A DNA stretch of 64,000 nt, from contig NZ_JAODPB010000002.1 in the NCBI RefSeq assembly GCF_025770735.1, forward strand, positions 434,001 through 498,000, in the 5' to 3' direction. The stretch comes from Shouchella tritolerans. Lineage in GTDB: Bacteria; Bacillota; Bacilli; Bacillales; Bacillaceae_D. Under the pieces are notes generated by a model, which saw nothing but the letters and a program-made list of their open reading frames with translations, did no database searches and was not told the DNA's origin. The translations under genes were made by a program, and so were the position numbers. This document shows, piece after piece, positions 49,380 through 59,494 of this stretch. Numbering within the stretch: position 1 is the stretch's first letter; each line of letters starts with the position of its first letter.

Positions 49380-50501
49380 ATGCAAGTTGAACAAACGTAT
49401 CATCCAGGTTTGGACGGAGTGATTGCGGCAGAAACCGATTTATCTTTTCTCGACACGGAACAAGGACAAATCATTATCCACGGTTACGACTTGATTCAAT
49501 TATCAAAAACAAATGGCTATTTGGATATTGTCCACTTATTGTTAAAGGGTGAATTGCCGTCGGAACAAGAACGGCTAGTATTAGCAGAGCGTTTAAGCGG
49601 TTCGTATGACTTGCCTGAAGCCATTTTGGACGTTTTAAAACGGTTGCCAGCATCGACACACCCAATGGATGCACTGCGGACGGGCGTTTCTGTGCTAGGA
49701 GGTTTTGATACACGGCTAGATGACCGCGGCGAGGAGGCAAACCGTGAACGGGCCTATGAACTGCTGGCGAAGCTGCCAGCGATTGTGGCTAACAGCTACC
49801 GCATCCTTGAGAAGAAACAAGTTTTAACGCCAAAAGATTCCCTTTCCTATAGCGCCAATTTCTTATACATGATCACAGGGAATGTGCCGAGTGAATTAGA
49901 AGAGCGTGTATTCGACCAATCGCTGTTGCTTTATTCTGAGCATGAAATGCCTAACTCCACTTTTGCAGCGCGAGTCATCGCCTCTACACTTTCAGATATG
50001 TATGGCGCTCTCACAGGGGCAGTCGCTTCTTTAAAAGGGCATTTGCATGGCGGCGCCAATGAGGCAGTTATGTATATGCTCCTTGATGCAAACTCGCCTG
50101 AAGAGTTTGAAACGCTTCTGTCGAATAAGTTAAAGAAAAAAGAGAAAATAATGGGATTTGGCCATCGAGTTTATATGAAAAAAATCGACCCACGCGCTCT
50201 CATTATGAAAGAGGCGCTTGCTGAACTTTCACAAGCTGCTGGAGATGACAGGCTCCTGCGAATGTGTGAGGCAGGAGAGGCTCTTATGGCAAAAGAGAAG
50301 GGACTTTATCCGAATCTGGACTATTATGCAGCCCCAGTATACTGGATGTTAGGCATCCCAATCAGCTTGTATACCCCAATTTTCTTTTCGTCCCGGACAG
50401 CCGGGCTAAGTGCCCATGTAATCGAGCAACATCGAAACAATAAGCTATTTAGGCCGCGGGTTAAGTATACGGGGCCGCGTTATACATCTGTACAGAAATG
50501 A
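49380..50501 (+). CDS. mmgD: 2-methylcitrate synthase / citrate synthase family
   Basis: Condenses propionyl-CoA (or acetyl-CoA) with oxaloacetate. The citrate synthase residues are His in [14 protein letters not shown], His in [15 protein letters not shown] and Asp in [14 protein letters not shown]. 373 residues as for MmgD/CitZ. The neighbouring mmgE and prpB genes identify it as 2-methylcitrate synthase. AAAGGAGGG lies before the ATG. A cre site precedes it. Confidence 0.9.
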   Translation: MQVEQTYHPGLDGVIAAETDLSFLDTEQGQIIIHGYDLIQLSKTNGYLDIVHLLLKGELPSEQERLVLAERLSGSYDLPEAILDVLKRLPASTHPMDALRTGVSVLGGFDTRLDDRGEEANRERAYELLAKLPAIVANSYRILEKKQVLTPKDSLSYSANFLYMITGNVPSELEERVFDQSLLLYSEHEMPNSTFAARVIASTLSDMYGALTGAVASLKGHLHGGANEAVMYMLLDANSPEEFETLLSNKLKKKEKIMGFGHRVYMKKIDPRALIMKEALAELSQAAGDDRLLRMCEAGEALMAKEKGLYPNLDYYAAPVYWMLGIPISLYTPIFFSSRTAGLSAHVIEQHRNNKLFRPRVKYTGPRYTSVQK

Positions 50502-50523
50502 AGGGACAACGGAGGTTTTTTGC

Positions 50524-51957
50524 ATGGAATTGAAAACGGATACAAGAAAAACAGACTTGCTCTTAGAGGAAATTGCCGAGTATGTGCTAAAAAAGGACAT
50601 TACAAGCGAGGAGGCGCTGGAAACGGCAGCACACGTTCTTATTGATACGATTGGCTGCGGCATTCTCGCCCTCCGCTATCCAGAATGCGTCAAAATGCTC
50701 GGACCGGTTGTGCCAGGGACGATTGTTCCAAATGGCGTTAAAGTTCCTGGCACACCGCATGTCCTAGACCCGGTTCGAGGCGCTTTTAATATTGGCACGA
50801 TGATACGGTGGCTCGATTACAACGATACGTGGCTTGCGGCCGAGTGGGGGCACCCATCGGATAACCTTGGCGGCATCTTAGCGACAGCCGACTATATAAG
50901 CAGAAAAAACATAGCGGAAGGCAAAGCACCTCTAACAATCCAAGATGTGTTAATCGCGATGGTGAAAGCCCATGAAATCCAAGGCGTGCTTGCGCTGGAA
51001 AATAGCTTTAACCGAGTTGGCCTTGACCATGTGCTCCTCGTAAAAGTAGCGACTACGGCTGTTGTAGCCGGGATGCTTGGTGGTACAAAAGAGGAAGTCG
51101 TAAACGCCGTCTCCCATGCGTGGATTGACAATTCCTCATTGCGCACATACCGCCACGCTCCGAACACAGGCTCGCGGAAATCATGGGCGGCAGGGGACGC
51201 AACAAGCCGAGGCGTCTTTTTGGCAATGACAGCCTTAACTGGCGAGATGGGCTATAAAACAGCGCTGTCTGCTCCAGGATGGGGTTTCCAAGATGTGCTT
51301 TTTGGTAAGAAGGAAGTCGTGCTTGCCCGTAAGCTCGATTCGTATGTCATGGAAAACGTGTTATTTAAAGTGTCTTATCCAGCTGAATTCCATGCGCAAA
51401 CGGCAGCCGAAGCGGCAGTAACGTTACATGAGTCGGTCCGCGACCGTTTGGATGAGATCGACCGTATTGACATCCAGACCCATGAATCGGCGATCCGCAT
51501 TATTGACAAAAAAGGGCCGCTTTACAATCCTGCTGATCGGGATCATTGTTTGCAATATATTACAGCAATTGGCCTGTTAAAAGGTGCAATTGTAGCAGAT
51601 GACTATGAAGATGAGATGGCCCAAAATCCACGCGTGGACCAACTTCGCGATTTGATGGTTGTCACGGAAAACAAGCAGTTTTCAATAGACTACTTAGATC
51701 CAGAAAAACGGTCCATTGCCAATGCTGTGCAAGTCTTTTTTAAGGACGGTACAAAAACGGACCAAGTAACAATCGAATATCCACTCGGCCATCGTTTCCG
51801 CCGCGAAGAAGCCGTTCCTGCTATCCAGGCAAAATTCGCAGCAAATATCGCTAGTCATTACCCGCAAAAGCAAGAAAAAGCAATCCTTGAGGCATGTACA
51901 AACAAAGACTTAGGCAACATGTCAGTGCCGGCTTTTACAGACTTGTTTGCCTTATAG
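50524..51957 (+). CDS. mmgE: 2-methylcitrate dehydratase (MmgE/PrpD family)
   Basis: Dehydrates methylcitrate, and in some bacteria also citrate. Family segments: [30 protein letters not shown] around residue 100 in pieces, then [29 protein letters not shown] and [20 protein letters not shown]. The 477 residues fit the MmgE/PrpD size. ATG 50524 follows CGGAGG. It is 22 bases after mmgD and 19 bases before prpB, so the three genes form one operon. Confidence 0.93.
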   Translation: MELKTDTRKTDLLLEEIAEYVLKKDITSEEALETAAHVLIDTIGCGILALRYPECVKMLGPVVPGTIVPNGVKVPGTPHVLDPVRGAFNIGTMIRWLDYNDTWLAAEWGHPSDNLGGILATADYISRKNIAEGKAPLTIQDVLIAMVKAHEIQGVLALENSFNRVGLDHVLLVKVATTAVVAGMLGGTKEEVVNAVSHAWIDNSSLRTYRHAPNTGSRKSWAAGDATSRGVFLAMTALTGEMGYKTALSAPGWGFQDVLFGKKEVVLARKLDSYVMENVLFKVSYPAEFHAQTAAEAAVTLHESVRDRLDEIDRIDIQTHESAIRIIDKKGPLYNPADRDHCLQYITAIGLLKGAIVADDYEDEMAQNPRVDQLRDLMVVTENKQFSIDYLDPEKRSIANAVQVFFKDGTKTDQVTIEYPLGHRFRREEAVPAIQAKFAANIASHYPQKQEKAILEACTNKDLGNMSVPAFTDLFAL

Positions 51958-51976
51958 AAGGAAAGGAGGGATTGCA

Positions 51977-52885
51977 ATGCCTTGGATTGTAGACGAACCA
52001 CGCTCACAACATGAACTGGCAACGTCTTTTTACAAACAGATGACAGAAAAAGGAATTTTGCAAATTCCAGGGGCACATGATGCGATGGCTGGTTTAATCG
52101 CAAAACAAACGGGCTTTACAAGCCTTTATTTGTCAGGAGCTGCCTATACGGCGAGCTTAGGTTTGCCTGATCTTGGGATTGTTCACTCAAACGAAGTCGC
52201 CGCCCGAGCACGGGAAATTGTCCGGGCTACAAACCTGCCGCTTTTAGTCGATATCGATACTGGATTTGGCGGCGTGATGAACGTTGCACGAACAGGGGTA
52301 GAAATGGTTGAGGCTGGCGTTGCGGCTGTACAGATGGAAGACCAAGATTTGCCGAAAAAATGTGGCCATTTGAACGGAAAAAAACTGATTCAGGCAGAAG
52401 AGATGGCGCAAAAAATTGCTGCTTTGAAACAAGCAGCTCCGTCGCTTGTCATCATTGCCCGCACCGATGCAAGGGGCGTGGAAGGGCTTCAGTCAGCAAT
52501 TGACCGCGCCAAGCTTTATCTCGATGCCGGCGCCGATGGTATTTTCCCAGAAGCGTTGCAAGGCGAAGGAGAGTTCCGTGCCTTTGCCGAAGCAGTCGAA
52601 GCGCCTTTGCTTGCTAATATGACTGAGTTTGGCAAAACGCCTTATTACAAAGCAGAGGAATTTGAACAGATGGGTTTTGCGATGGTCATTTATCCAGTCA
52701 CATCGCTCCGTGTAGCTGCCAAAGCATATGAACGCGTGTTTACTGATATTATGGAGAATGGCACACAAAAAGCGAGTTTGGCTGACATGCAAAAGCGCAG
52801 CGAATTATACAAAGCCATTTCGTACGAAGAATTCGAAGCGTTGGATGCGTCTGTCGCAAAAACGGTATTAACAAGCGACCAGTAA
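51977..52885 (+). CDS. prpB: Methylisocitrate lyase (PrpB/YqiQ)
   Basis: Splits 2-methylisocitrate to pyruvate and succinate. A TIM-barrel of the ICL/PEPM superfamily with DIDTGFGG (metal Asp), QMEDQDLPKKCGHLNGKKL including the catalytic KKCGH loop, ARTDARGVEGL and GADGIFPEAL. 302 residues. ATG 51977 after GGAGGG is preferred over the open frame to 51947. Third gene of the methylcitrate operon, matching yqiQ (mmgF) in B. subtilis. Confidence 0.94.
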   Translation: MPWIVDEPRSQHELATSFYKQMTEKGILQIPGAHDAMAGLIAKQTGFTSLYLSGAAYTASLGLPDLGIVHSNEVAARAREIVRATNLPLLVDIDTGFGGVMNVARTGVEMVEAGVAAVQMEDQDLPKKCGHLNGKKLIQAEEMAQKIAALKQAAPSLVIIARTDARGVEGLQSAIDRAKLYLDAGADGIFPEALQGEGEFRAFAEAVEAPLLANMTEFGKTPYYKAEEFEQMGFAMVIYPVTSLRVAAKAYERVFTDIMENGTQKASLADMQKRSELYKAISYEEFEALDASVAKTVLTSDQ

Positions 52886-53007
52886 AACCGAGAAAACGCT
52901 TTTCAGATGAATGTAGTAAGGGAAGATGCGAGTAAAATGCGTGTCATGAGAAACGGTTTTTAAATATATGAAAACGACGACATATGCGAGCGTTTGTGTG
53001 TAGTCTG
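52886..53007 (+). repeat. Dispersed 3'-UTR repeat element, diverged copy F
   Basis: GAGAAAACGCTTTTCAGATG, then GGGAAGATGCGAGTAAAATG, and the right end ATGCGAGCGTTTGTGTGTAG with TCTG. A hairpin (AGAGCCTG at 53008-53015, CAGGCTCT at 53021-53028) follows immediately. Then another left-end module, GAGGTTATCGCTAAAGTCGA, is at 53030-53049. Confidence 0.7.
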
Positions 53008-53028
53008 AGAGCCTGCTTGACAGGCTCT
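53008..53028 (+). terminator. Hairpin after prpB, inside the repeat region
   Basis: An 8-bp stem (AGAGCCTG/CAGGCTCT) with a CTTGA loop, followed by TTGAGG instead of a T-tract. It may be a terminator weakened by repeat insertion, which would let prpB transcripts continue to the next gene. Confidence 0.6.
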
Positions 53029-53074
53029 TGAGGTTATCGCTAAAGTCGACAAAATCACCAGAGGGGGAGATGTC

Positions 53075-53980
53075 GTGAAAGTCGGGTTCATCGGTTTAGG
53101 CAATATGGGCATGCCAATGTCGAAAAATTTGCTTGAGTCTGGATATGAAGTAGTTGGTTATGACATCAATGAAGCTTCTCTTTTAGCGTTTGAACAGGCA
53201 GGGGGAAAGCGGGCCCATGATTTGACAGACATCGTGCTGGCAAGTGAGCTCATCTTTACAAGCCTCCCTTCTTCTGAAGCGGTCGAAAATGTGTATTTAG
53301 GAGAAGAGGGCGTATTCGCTTCTGCCCCTTCGAGCATTCTCTTTGTCGACACAAGCACTGTCGCTCCAGAGCTTGAAGTGCGGATTGGGCAAGCGGCAGA
53401 AGAAAAAGGATTATCGTTTTTGGCCGCTCCAGTTAGTGGCGGCGTCGTTGGAGCGGAAAACCGAACCTTGACGTTCATGGTTGGCGGTCCAAAAAAACTG
53501 CTTGAGACAGTATCTGATCACCTGATGAAACTAGGAAGCAATGTCTTTCATATTAGTGAAAGCTATGACAGCGGCACCAATGCAAAGTTGATCAATAATT
53601 TGCTGATTGGCTTTTACACAGCCGGTGTTGCAGAAGCATTGGCGCTTGCCGAAAAGAGCGGCTTAAATTTGGATTTTCTGTTTAACGTCCTAAATGTTAG
53701 TTATGGCCAAAGCCGCATTTATGAGCGAAATTATAAATCGTTTATGGCAACAGGCAATTATGAACCTGGATTTGCCTTAAAGCTGCTTAATAAAGATTTG
53801 CGTTTTGCGATGGATCTTGCGAAAGAGCGCGGCATTAAATTGCCGATTAGTGAAGCTTTAGTTGAACTGTATGCAGACGCTGAGCAAGCAGGGCTTGGAG
53901 AGAAGGACATGGCCGTGCTGTTTGAACGGATTGGGGAACAGACGATTTCCTTTAAAGCGGAAGGAGTGGCTAAACGATGA
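53075..53980 (+). CDS. mmsB: 3-hydroxyisobutyrate dehydrogenase
   Basis: Oxidises 3-hydroxyisobutyrate to methylmalonate semialdehyde with NAD in valine breakdown. Marks of the beta-hydroxyacid dehydrogenases: [18 protein letters not shown] (Rossmann), [20 protein letters not shown] for substrate binding, and the catalytic Lys in GTNAKLINN. 301 residues. The start is GTG 53075 after AGGGGGAGA. It overlaps mmsA by four bases. Related enzymes such as tartronate semialdehyde reductase are possible on sequence but not on context. Confidence 0.88.
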   Translation: MKVGFIGLGNMGMPMSKNLLESGYEVVGYDINEASLLAFEQAGGKRAHDLTDIVLASELIFTSLPSSEAVENVYLGEEGVFASAPSSILFVDTSTVAPELEVRIGQAAEEKGLSFLAAPVSGGVVGAENRTLTFMVGGPKKLLETVSDHLMKLGSNVFHISESYDSGTNAKLINNLLIGFYTAGVAEALALAEKSGLNLDFLFNVLNVSYGQSRIYERNYKSFMATGNYEPGFALKLLNKDLRFAMDLAKERGIKLPISEALVELYADAEQAGLGEKDMAVLFERIGEQTISFKAEGVAKR

Positions 53981-55437
53981 CCACAACGAAAGTGAAAACG
54001 GTGAAAAACTGGATTGACGGTGCTTGGGTGGAAGCAACTACGGCTGAAACGGAAGTCGTGCCAAACCCAGCAACAGGGGAAACCATTGCTTACGTGCCCC
54101 TTTCAGGCGAACGCGATGTTGAGCAGGCGGTGGCGAGCGCAAAACGGGCCTATGAAACATGGAAAACGGTTCCTGTTCCCGAGCGTACTCGGTACATGTT
54201 TGCGTATTTGGAGCGGCTAAAGGAAAATAGGGAGCAATTGGCGCAGTTGATAACGCTTGAAAACGGCAAGACGATCAAAGATGCTAGAGGGGAAGTCCAG
54301 CGTGGCATTGAGTGTGTCGAGCTGGCTACGTCGACACCGACAATGATGATGGGCGACGCTCTTCCCGATATTGCTAGCGGGATTGACGGTTCGATTTGGC
54401 GCTATCCTTTAGGTGTTGTTGCTGGCATTACGCCGTTTAACTTTCCAATGATGGTACCGTTATGGATGTTTCCACTTGCGATTGCAGCAGGGAATACATT
54501 TGTTCTTAAAACCTCTGAACGGACGCCGCTTTTAGCTGAACGGCTTGTCACACTTATGCATGAAGTCGGTTTGCCAAGCGGTGTATTGAATTTAGTGAAT
54601 GGCGGCAAAGCAGTGGTTAATGGCTTGTTAAACCACTCGGACGTTGAAGCGATTTCGTTTGTCGGCTCTGAGCCTGTTGCTCGCTATGTATATGAAACAG
54701 GTACAGCAAATGGCAAGCGAGTTCAGGCCCTTGCAGGCGCAAAAAACCACGCTGTTGTTTTAGCCGATTGTGAACTGGATAAGACGATCCAAGGGGTCAT
54801 TGGTGCAGCGTTTGCATCGAGTGGCGAACGGTGCATGGCTTGTTCCGTCGTCGCCGTCGTTGAGGAAGTAGCGGATGCGTTTATCGAAAAACTAACGGCA
54901 GAGACGAAGAAATTGACAGTCGGCAACGGCAAAAACGATGAACATTTTGTCGGCCCGCTCATTCGCCAAAGCCATAAAGACAAAGTTGTTAAATACATTG
55001 AACAAGGAGTAGAACAAGGAGCAGAGCTGTTGGTTGATGGCCGCAACGCAACGAGCGAGGAAGCCGGCTATTACCTTGGCGCAACCTTATTCGACCACGT
55101 GACACCCGATATGACAATCTGGCAAGAAGAGTTGTTTGCACCAGTGCTCAGCATAGTCCGTGTTCGAGATTTAGAAGAGGCAATTGCTTTAACGAACCGA
55201 TCTCGCTTTGCTAACGGGGCGGTTATTTACACATCTAGCGGCAAGGCAGCGCAACACTTTCGAAATGCGATTGATGCCGGGATGGTTGGCATCAATGTGA
55301 ATGTGCCCGCTCCAATGGCGTTCTTTTCATTTGCTGGCAATAAAGCATCGTTTTTTGGCGACCTTGGCACAAATGGACGTGACGGCATCCAATTTTACAC
55401 AAGGAAAAAAGTCGTTACTGAACGCTGGTTTAATTAG
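53977..55437 (+). CDS. mmsA: Methylmalonate-semialdehyde dehydrogenase (CoA-acylating)
   Basis: Converts methylmalonate semialdehyde to propionyl-CoA with NAD and CoA. An aldehyde dehydrogenase fold with the MMSDH features: [20 protein letters not shown], and the catalytic Cys in [17 protein letters not shown]-like parts follow. 486 residues. Starts within the mmsB stop (ATGA). B. subtilis IolA is the paralogue of inositol catabolism, but the valine-type neighbours favour MmsA. Product propionyl-CoA feeds MmgD. Confidence 0.92.
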   Translation: MTTTKVKTVKNWIDGAWVEATTAETEVVPNPATGETIAYVPLSGERDVEQAVASAKRAYETWKTVPVPERTRYMFAYLERLKENREQLAQLITLENGKTIKDARGEVQRGIECVELATSTPTMMMGDALPDIASGIDGSIWRYPLGVVAGITPFNFPMMVPLWMFPLAIAAGNTFVLKTSERTPLLAERLVTLMHEVGLPSGVLNLVNGGKAVVNGLLNHSDVEAISFVGSEPVARYVYETGTANGKRVQALAGAKNHAVVLADCELDKTIQGVIGAAFASSGERCMACSVVAVVEEVADAFIEKLTAETKKLTVGNGKNDEHFVGPLIRQSHKDKVVKYIEQGVEQGAELLVDGRNATSEEAGYYLGATLFDHVTPDMTIWQEELFAPVLSIVRVRDLEEAIALTNRSRFANGAVIYTSSGKAAQHFRNAIDAGMVGINVNVPAPMAFFSFAGNKASFFGDLGTNGRDGIQFYTRKKVVTERWFN

Positions 55438-55500
55438 TTAAGGGAACCTGGTTATCGCTTAAAAAAGCATTTAGAAATGGAATTTGCATAACTACTTTTA

Positions 55501-55527
55501 GAGCCACCCGCATATAGCAGGTGGCTC
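55501..55527. terminator. Hairpin between mmsA and the convergent hydrolase gene
   Basis: GAGCCACC at 55501-55508 and GGTGGCTC at 55520-55527 form a stem. On the minus strand it directly follows the right end of repeat copy G and continues TAAAAG. Confidence 0.7.
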
Positions 55528-55659
55528 AGACTGTAGGCAAATTGTCATTTGCTTCTCAAATGGATTGAAACAGTCAGTGCAAAGCTAACATCTTTGCTCA
55601 TCTGTACTTTCATCTGAGAAGCGTTTTCTATCAGTCTGAGTGATGGGAGCGACTTTACC
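55527..55659 (-). repeat. Dispersed 3'-UTR repeat element, copy G
   Basis: Read on the minus strand: outer module GGTAAAGTCGCTCCCATCAC, then TCAGACTGATAGAAAACGCT, a diverged middle, and the right end TTGCCTACAGTCTG. It lies between the stop of the hydroxyisobutyryl-CoA hydrolase gene and the hairpin at 55501-55527. Confidence 0.75.
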
Positions 55660-55675
55660 TAAAAAAGCAGCGAAC

Positions 55676-56728
55676 TCACAGTTCACGGAAAAAGGAAAGC
55701 GCTAATTCGTCAGGTACCTCTTCGATTGTTTTATACTGATAATTGGGCATACGCGTTTTATCGATTAATACAGACCGTACGCCTTCATAAAAATCATCGC
55801 AACGTAAAAAGCGCAAAGCGAGGCGTTTATCGGTTTCATACGTTTCTTCAAGCGTAGATGTCTTCGATTGTTTTAAATGGGCGAGTGTCACCTTTAGTGA
55901 TAAAGGCGATTTGCTGCGCAATATGTTGGCGCAATCTTGGGCAAATTCATCCGCTTTCGCTTCTTCAAGTGAAGCGATAATGGCTTCGACCGTTTTGTGG
56001 GAAAAATGTTGATCGATTTTCGCTTGCAGCATAGCCAATTCGCTTTTTGGCGGTTCTGCAATGAATGACTGCAAAAAAAGGTGCAGTGCTTGACCCAGAT
56101 CTTGTTCGCTATTTATCCAGTCGGTGCTAAGCAATTGACTGCGAAGAGGTTCAATCGTTTCTCTTTTCGTATAATAGTCGGCGCACCCTAGAAAAATCGC
56201 ATCTTCTCCAGTTAGCATTGCAGCAGTCAGTGCTGCATACCTCCCTGTATACCCAGGAGCAAGGCTCAGAAAATAACAGGCCCCTACATCGGGAAAGAAG
56301 CTAATGTTCATTTCAGGCATAGACCACTTAGTTGTCTCGGTGACAATGCGGTGACTCGCGCCGTAACTAAGGCCGACGCCTCCTCCCATCACAATGCCGT
56401 CAAGAAGGGCGACGATCGGTTTGGGGTAGGTGGCAACGAGCAGGTCAAGTTCGTACTCATGGGCAAAAAAATGTTTTGCTTTCTCGATTCCATTTTTGCT
56501 GTCCCGGGCGTTATAAAGCGCTTTAATGTCTCCGCCAGCACAAAAAGCTTTGCTCCCGGCTCCTTCAAGAAGAACGAGTGCAACCTCATCATCCTGTTTC
56601 CACTGTTGCAATTGTGCCAACATGCCACTCACCATGTCATAAGACAGTGAATTCAACGCTTTTTCACGGGCAAGTGTGATGACTCCTACCCCAGTATCTA
56701 ATTTTTCAAATCGCATATTGGTCGACAT
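55676..56728 (-). CDS. 3-hydroxyisobutyryl-CoA hydrolase
   Basis: Crotonase-fold hydrolase freeing 3-hydroxyisobutyrate from CoA in valine catabolism. Marks: KAFCAGGDIKALYNA (oxyanion and CoA part), IVALLDGIVMGGGVGLSYGA and MPEMNISFFPDVGACYFLS with the catalytic Glu/Asp. A C-terminal extension with LRFLRCDDFYEGVRSVLIDK separates HIBCH from ordinary enoyl-CoA hydratases. 350 residues fit. It reads towards mmsA. GGGGTGAAG precedes the ATG. Confidence 0.9.
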   Translation of the reverse strand: MSTNMRFEKLDTGVGVITLAREKALNSLSYDMVSGMLAQLQQWKQDDEVALVLLEGAGSKAFCAGGDIKALYNARDSKNGIEKAKHFFAHEYELDLLVATYPKPIVALLDGIVMGGGVGLSYGASHRIVTETTKWSMPEMNISFFPDVGACYFLSLAPGYTGRYAALTAAMLTGEDAIFLGCADYYTKRETIEPLRSQLLSTDWINSEQDLGQALHLFLQSFIAEPPKSELAMLQAKIDQHFSHKTVEAIIASLEEAKADEFAQDCANILRSKSPLSLKVTLAHLKQSKTSTLEETYETDKRLALRFLRCDDFYEGVRSVLIDKTRMPNYQYKTIEEVPDELALSFFREL

Positions 56729-56808
56729 TGCTTCACCCCATCATTAAAAAGTAATCGCTTCTTTTTCTATTTTGACGCATTTTTAGCGGAAATGCAAAAC
56801 ATTTCAAC

Positions 56809-56845
56809 TTGCATTGCGCCATCTTTTTCGTTATAATGATTATTT
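56809..56845 (+). promoter_or_regulatory. Promoter with a PerR/Fur-family 7-1-7 box
   Basis: TTGCAT at 56809-56814 and TATAAT at 56832-56837 are 17 bases apart. TTATAATGATTATTT at 56831-56845 matches the PerR box TTATAATNATTATAA at 13 of 15 positions and overlaps the -10, so a PerR, Fur or Zur repressor could act here. It drives the transcript region 56845-57142. Confidence 0.6.
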
Positions 56846-57142
56846 ATATAAGGCTAGGCTACTTTTTTCTGCCTGCGGGAGTTGATGCCTCCCGTCTATT
56901 ATCACTTACACCGCCTCCTTTCAGGCGCAGGGAAAAGACTTTTTGTACATGCAATTCAAACTGGCGCGGCCTCGGAGCCGCAAGGACGATCGAGAGGAAG
57001 GGCTTTCGTTGTCTTGTTAGCAAAAAATTCCATAGAGTCTAGCTTTTTGTCTCTTCTAACGGAACAAGAAGATAGAATAGAGAAGCTTATAAGCAGGCAA
57101 AGCACGTAGAATGGCGATGATGACCAAGTGCTTTGCTTTTTT
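56845..57142 (+). ncRNA. Candidate small RNA or short gene under the PerR/Fur-type promoter
   Basis: A promoter and a strong terminator (57097-57142) bound about 300 bases. A 74-codon frame (ATG 56885 to TAG 57109) exists, but its ribosome site GGGAG is only three bases from the ATG and the protein has no recognised motif. The 5' part has hairpins CGGGAG/CTCCCG and GCCT/AGGC with C-rich stretches (GCCTCCCGTC, ACCGCCTCCTTT) that could pair with ribosome sites, as in the Fur-controlled FsrA RNA of B. subtilis. RNA or protein cannot be decided from sequence. Confidence 0.4.
57097..57142 (+). terminator. Terminator of the candidate small RNA
   Basis: A 9-bp perfect stem (GCAAAGCAC/GTGCTTTGC) is followed by TTTTTT. 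Confidence 0.88.
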
Positions 57143-57266
57143 GCGTTTTTATATTTTTATTCAATAGGAGCTCCAATGAATGAAGATAGGATAAATTGAT
57201 CAGCAGCTTGTTCGTTATTTCCGGCGCTAAAAGGGAATAGAATGGACGTTATAAAACCGTGTCCTT

Positions 57267-57297
57267 AAGCTAGGGAGCAAAGTCCTTGCTTTTTTTA
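57267..57297 (+). terminator. Terminator-like hairpin without an obvious gene
   Basis: AAGCTAGGGA pairs imperfectly with TCCTTGCTT, followed by a T7 run. The bases 57143-57266 in front hold no supported gene; a seven-codon frame at 57177 has AGGAG before it but is too short to call. Confidence 0.45.
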
Positions 57298-57353
57298 TTT
57301 TACAATGATAATCTTGGTTTACTTAGTGAACCAATCACAAGTGAATAATACTC

Positions 57354-57497
57354 AACTTCGGGGCAGGGTGCAAATCCCGACCGGCGGTGATAAGGCAATT
57401 GCCTTTTAGTCCGTGACCCGCATAAGCATTACTTGCGTGTGCGGTGGATCTGGTGCAAATCCAGAGCCGACAGTAATAGTCTGGATGGGAGAAGTTC
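57354..57497 (+). ncRNA. FMN riboswitch (RFN element)
   Basis: The conserved RFN blocks are in order: CTTCGGGGCAGGGTG, AAATCCCGACCGGCGGTGAT, AGTCCGTGACCCGC, GCGGTGGATCTGGTG, AAATCCAGAGCCGACAGT and GGATGGGAGAAG. Bound FMN should favour the downstream terminator and shut off the rib operon. Confidence 0.96.
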
Positions 57498-57580
57498 GAG
57501 CGCAAACTTTTAAAAAACGGTTATGTTTGCTTTATTTGTTGTGCGCAAAAACGTATGAAGCCATACGTTTATTTCCTGTA

Positions 57581-57609
57581 CCCTGAAGACATGTTCTTCA
57601 GGGTTTTTT
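57581..57609 (+). terminator. FMN-controlled terminator in the rib leader
   Basis: CCCTGAAGA and TCTTCAGGG form a 9-bp stem followed by TTTTTT, about 23 bases before ribE. Confidence 0.9.
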
Positions 57610-57631
57610 CTATTTAAAAGGGGGCATGACT

Positions 57632-58276
57632 ATGTTTACAGGTATCATTGAGGAAATGGGCAAAATTGCTTTTGTCTCAAAAAAAGGCAAAGCCATGACG
57701 TTGGCCGTTAACTGCAAAACCGTTTTGGCAGATGCGGCAATTGGCGATAGCATCGCTGTGAACGGCGTTTGTTTAACGGTTACGGCGATATCTGAAAGCC
57801 AATTTCAAGCAGACGTCATGCCAGAGACATACGAAGCGACAACGATCAAACAGCTTGTTCCTGGCCAGTTTGTTAATTTGGAACGGGCGATGGCTGTCGG
57901 CAGCCGCTTTGGCGGGCATATCATTTCCGGCCATGTAGATGGCATCGGCATCATTCAAAAAAGACAACCAGTTGAGAATGCTGTGCTATTCGAAGTGGAA
58001 GCAGACCGAGAACTTGTTCGCTATATTGTTCAAAAAGGGTCGATCGCTGTTGATGGAACGAGTTTGACTGTGTTTGCCGTCACTGATACAAGCTTTACGA
58101 TTTCGATTATTCCGCACACACTTGAAATGACCATTATGGGCACAAAGAAACCTGGTGACCATGTCAATTTGGAATGCGACATTATCGGCAAATACGTTGA
58201 GAAACTGCTTGCCCCGAAAGAAAGTGCCGTTCGTACGCCTTTGTCGCAGCTTCTTAAAGAAAATAGCTATATGTAA
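57632..58276 (+). CDS. ribE: Riboflavin synthase alpha subunit
   Basis: Dismutates lumazine to riboflavin. Two lumazine-binding repeats: [18 protein letters not shown] and the SGHVDGIG segment in repeat one, then [10 protein letters not shown] and IPHTLEMTI in repeat two. 214 residues. ATG 57632 is chosen because AAAAGGGGG ends seven bases upstream; the ATG two codons earlier touches the ribosome site. First gene after the FMN riboswitch; no ribD gene lies before it. Confidence 0.95.
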   Translation: MFTGIIEEMGKIAFVSKKGKAMTLAVNCKTVLADAAIGDSIAVNGVCLTVTAISESQFQADVMPETYEATTIKQLVPGQFVNLERAMAVGSRFGGHIISGHVDGIGIIQKRQPVENAVLFEVEADRELVRYIVQKGSIAVDGTSLTVFAVTDTSFTISIIPHTLEMTIMGTKKPGDHVNLECDIIGKYVEKLLAPKESAVRTPLSQLLKENSYM

Positions 58277-58289
58277 AGGGGAGAACAAC

Positions 58290-59483
58290 GTGTTTGAATC
58301 GATTGATGAAGCGATCGCACAATTAAAAGCAGGGGGAATAATCCTCGTTGTAGATGATGAAGACCGGGAGAATGAAGGGGATTTTTTGGCTCTTGCTGAA
58401 ACGGCGTCCCCTGAAACAATCAATTTTATGGCAACACACGGACGCGGTCTTATTTGTGTCCCTTTGACAGAAGAGCAGGCTGAACGCCTGCAGCTTGGGC
58501 AGATGGTGTCTCACAGCACAGATCCACATGGAACAGCATTTACTGTGAGCGTCGACCATTCACGTACGACAACTGGCATCTCCGCTTTTGAGCGGGCAGA
58601 AACGGTCCGCGCTTTAGCAGATGGCAATGCGCAGCCAAGCGATTTTAAACGGCCAGGGCATGTTTTCCCGCTTGTTGCCAAAAACGGCGGTGTGCTACGT
58701 CGGGCTGGTCATACGGAAGCCGCTGTTGACTTTGCGAAACTTTGTGGAGCGAAACCGGCAGGCGTTATTTGCGAAGTGATGAACGAAGACGGTTCGATGG
58801 CTAGAGTGCCTGAGTTGCGTATCATTGCCGATCAGCACAACTTGCCGATGGTGACGATTAAAGACTTGATCGCTTACCGCCGTAAGACGGAGAAAGTTGT
58901 CACAAGAGAAGTGGCTATTTCGTTGCCGACTGAGTATGGCGATTTTAAAGCGGTTGGCTATACAAATTCCATAGACGGCAAAGAAAGTGTCGCCCTTGTT
59001 AAAGGGGACGTCGGAAACGGTGAACCTGTTCTAGTTCGTGTTCACTCCGAATGTTTGACTGGCGATGTGTTTGGCTCAAAACGATGCGATTGTGGTCCGC
59101 AGTTGCACGCGGCGCTAAAGCAAATTGAAGCAGAAGGACGAGGCGTGTTGCTCTATATGAAACAGGAAGGCCGCGGGATTGGGCTAATCAATAAATTTCG
59201 CGCTTATAAGTTGCAAGAGGAAGGCTACGATACGGTGGAAGCGAATGAGCGCCTTGGATTTCCAGCGGATTTGCGCGAATACGGGATTGGGGCGCAAATC
59301 CTTCGCGATTTAGGCATCCGTGACATGCGGCTTTTGACGAATAACCCTCGAAAAATCGCAGGGCTAGAAGGCTATGACTTAAACATTGTTGAGCGTGTGC
59401 CCTTGCAAATGGAAGCAGTAGCCGAAAATGAACATTACTTGCATACGAAAAGAGAAAAGCTTGGGCATATGCTCAATTTATAG
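58290..59483 (+). CDS. ribBA: Bifunctional DHBP synthase / GTP cyclohydrolase II
   Basis: The N-terminal half (to about residue 200) makes dihydroxybutanone phosphate: [16 protein letters not shown] and [19 protein letters not shown], with [13 protein letters not shown]. The C-terminal half opens [23 protein letters not shown] with the zinc Cys residues, [17 protein letters not shown] and [22 protein letters not shown] 58290 after AAAGGGGAG gives 397 residues. The open frame to 58155 is inside ribE. Confidence 0.96.
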   Translation: MFESIDEAIAQLKAGGIILVVDDEDRENEGDFLALAETASPETINFMATHGRGLICVPLTEEQAERLQLGQMVSHSTDPHGTAFTVSVDHSRTTTGISAFERAETVRALADGNAQPSDFKRPGHVFPLVAKNGGVLRRAGHTEAAVDFAKLCGAKPAGVICEVMNEDGSMARVPELRIIADQHNLPMVTIKDLIAYRRKTEKVVTREVAISLPTEYGDFKAVGYTNSIDGKESVALVKGDVGNGEPVLVRVHSECLTGDVFGSKRCDCGPQLHAALKQIEAEGRGVLLYMKQEGRGIGLINKFRAYKLQEEGYDTVEANERLGFPADLREYGIGAQILRDLGIRDMRLLTNNPRKIAGLEGYDLNIVERVPLQMEAVAENEHYLHTKREKLGHMLNL

Positions 59484-59494
59484 GAGGAATTCAA

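Noticed and set aside
58155-58289. Longer ribBA start
   Set aside because: The extension lies inside ribE in another frame; GTG 58290 with AAAGGGGAG gives the family start.
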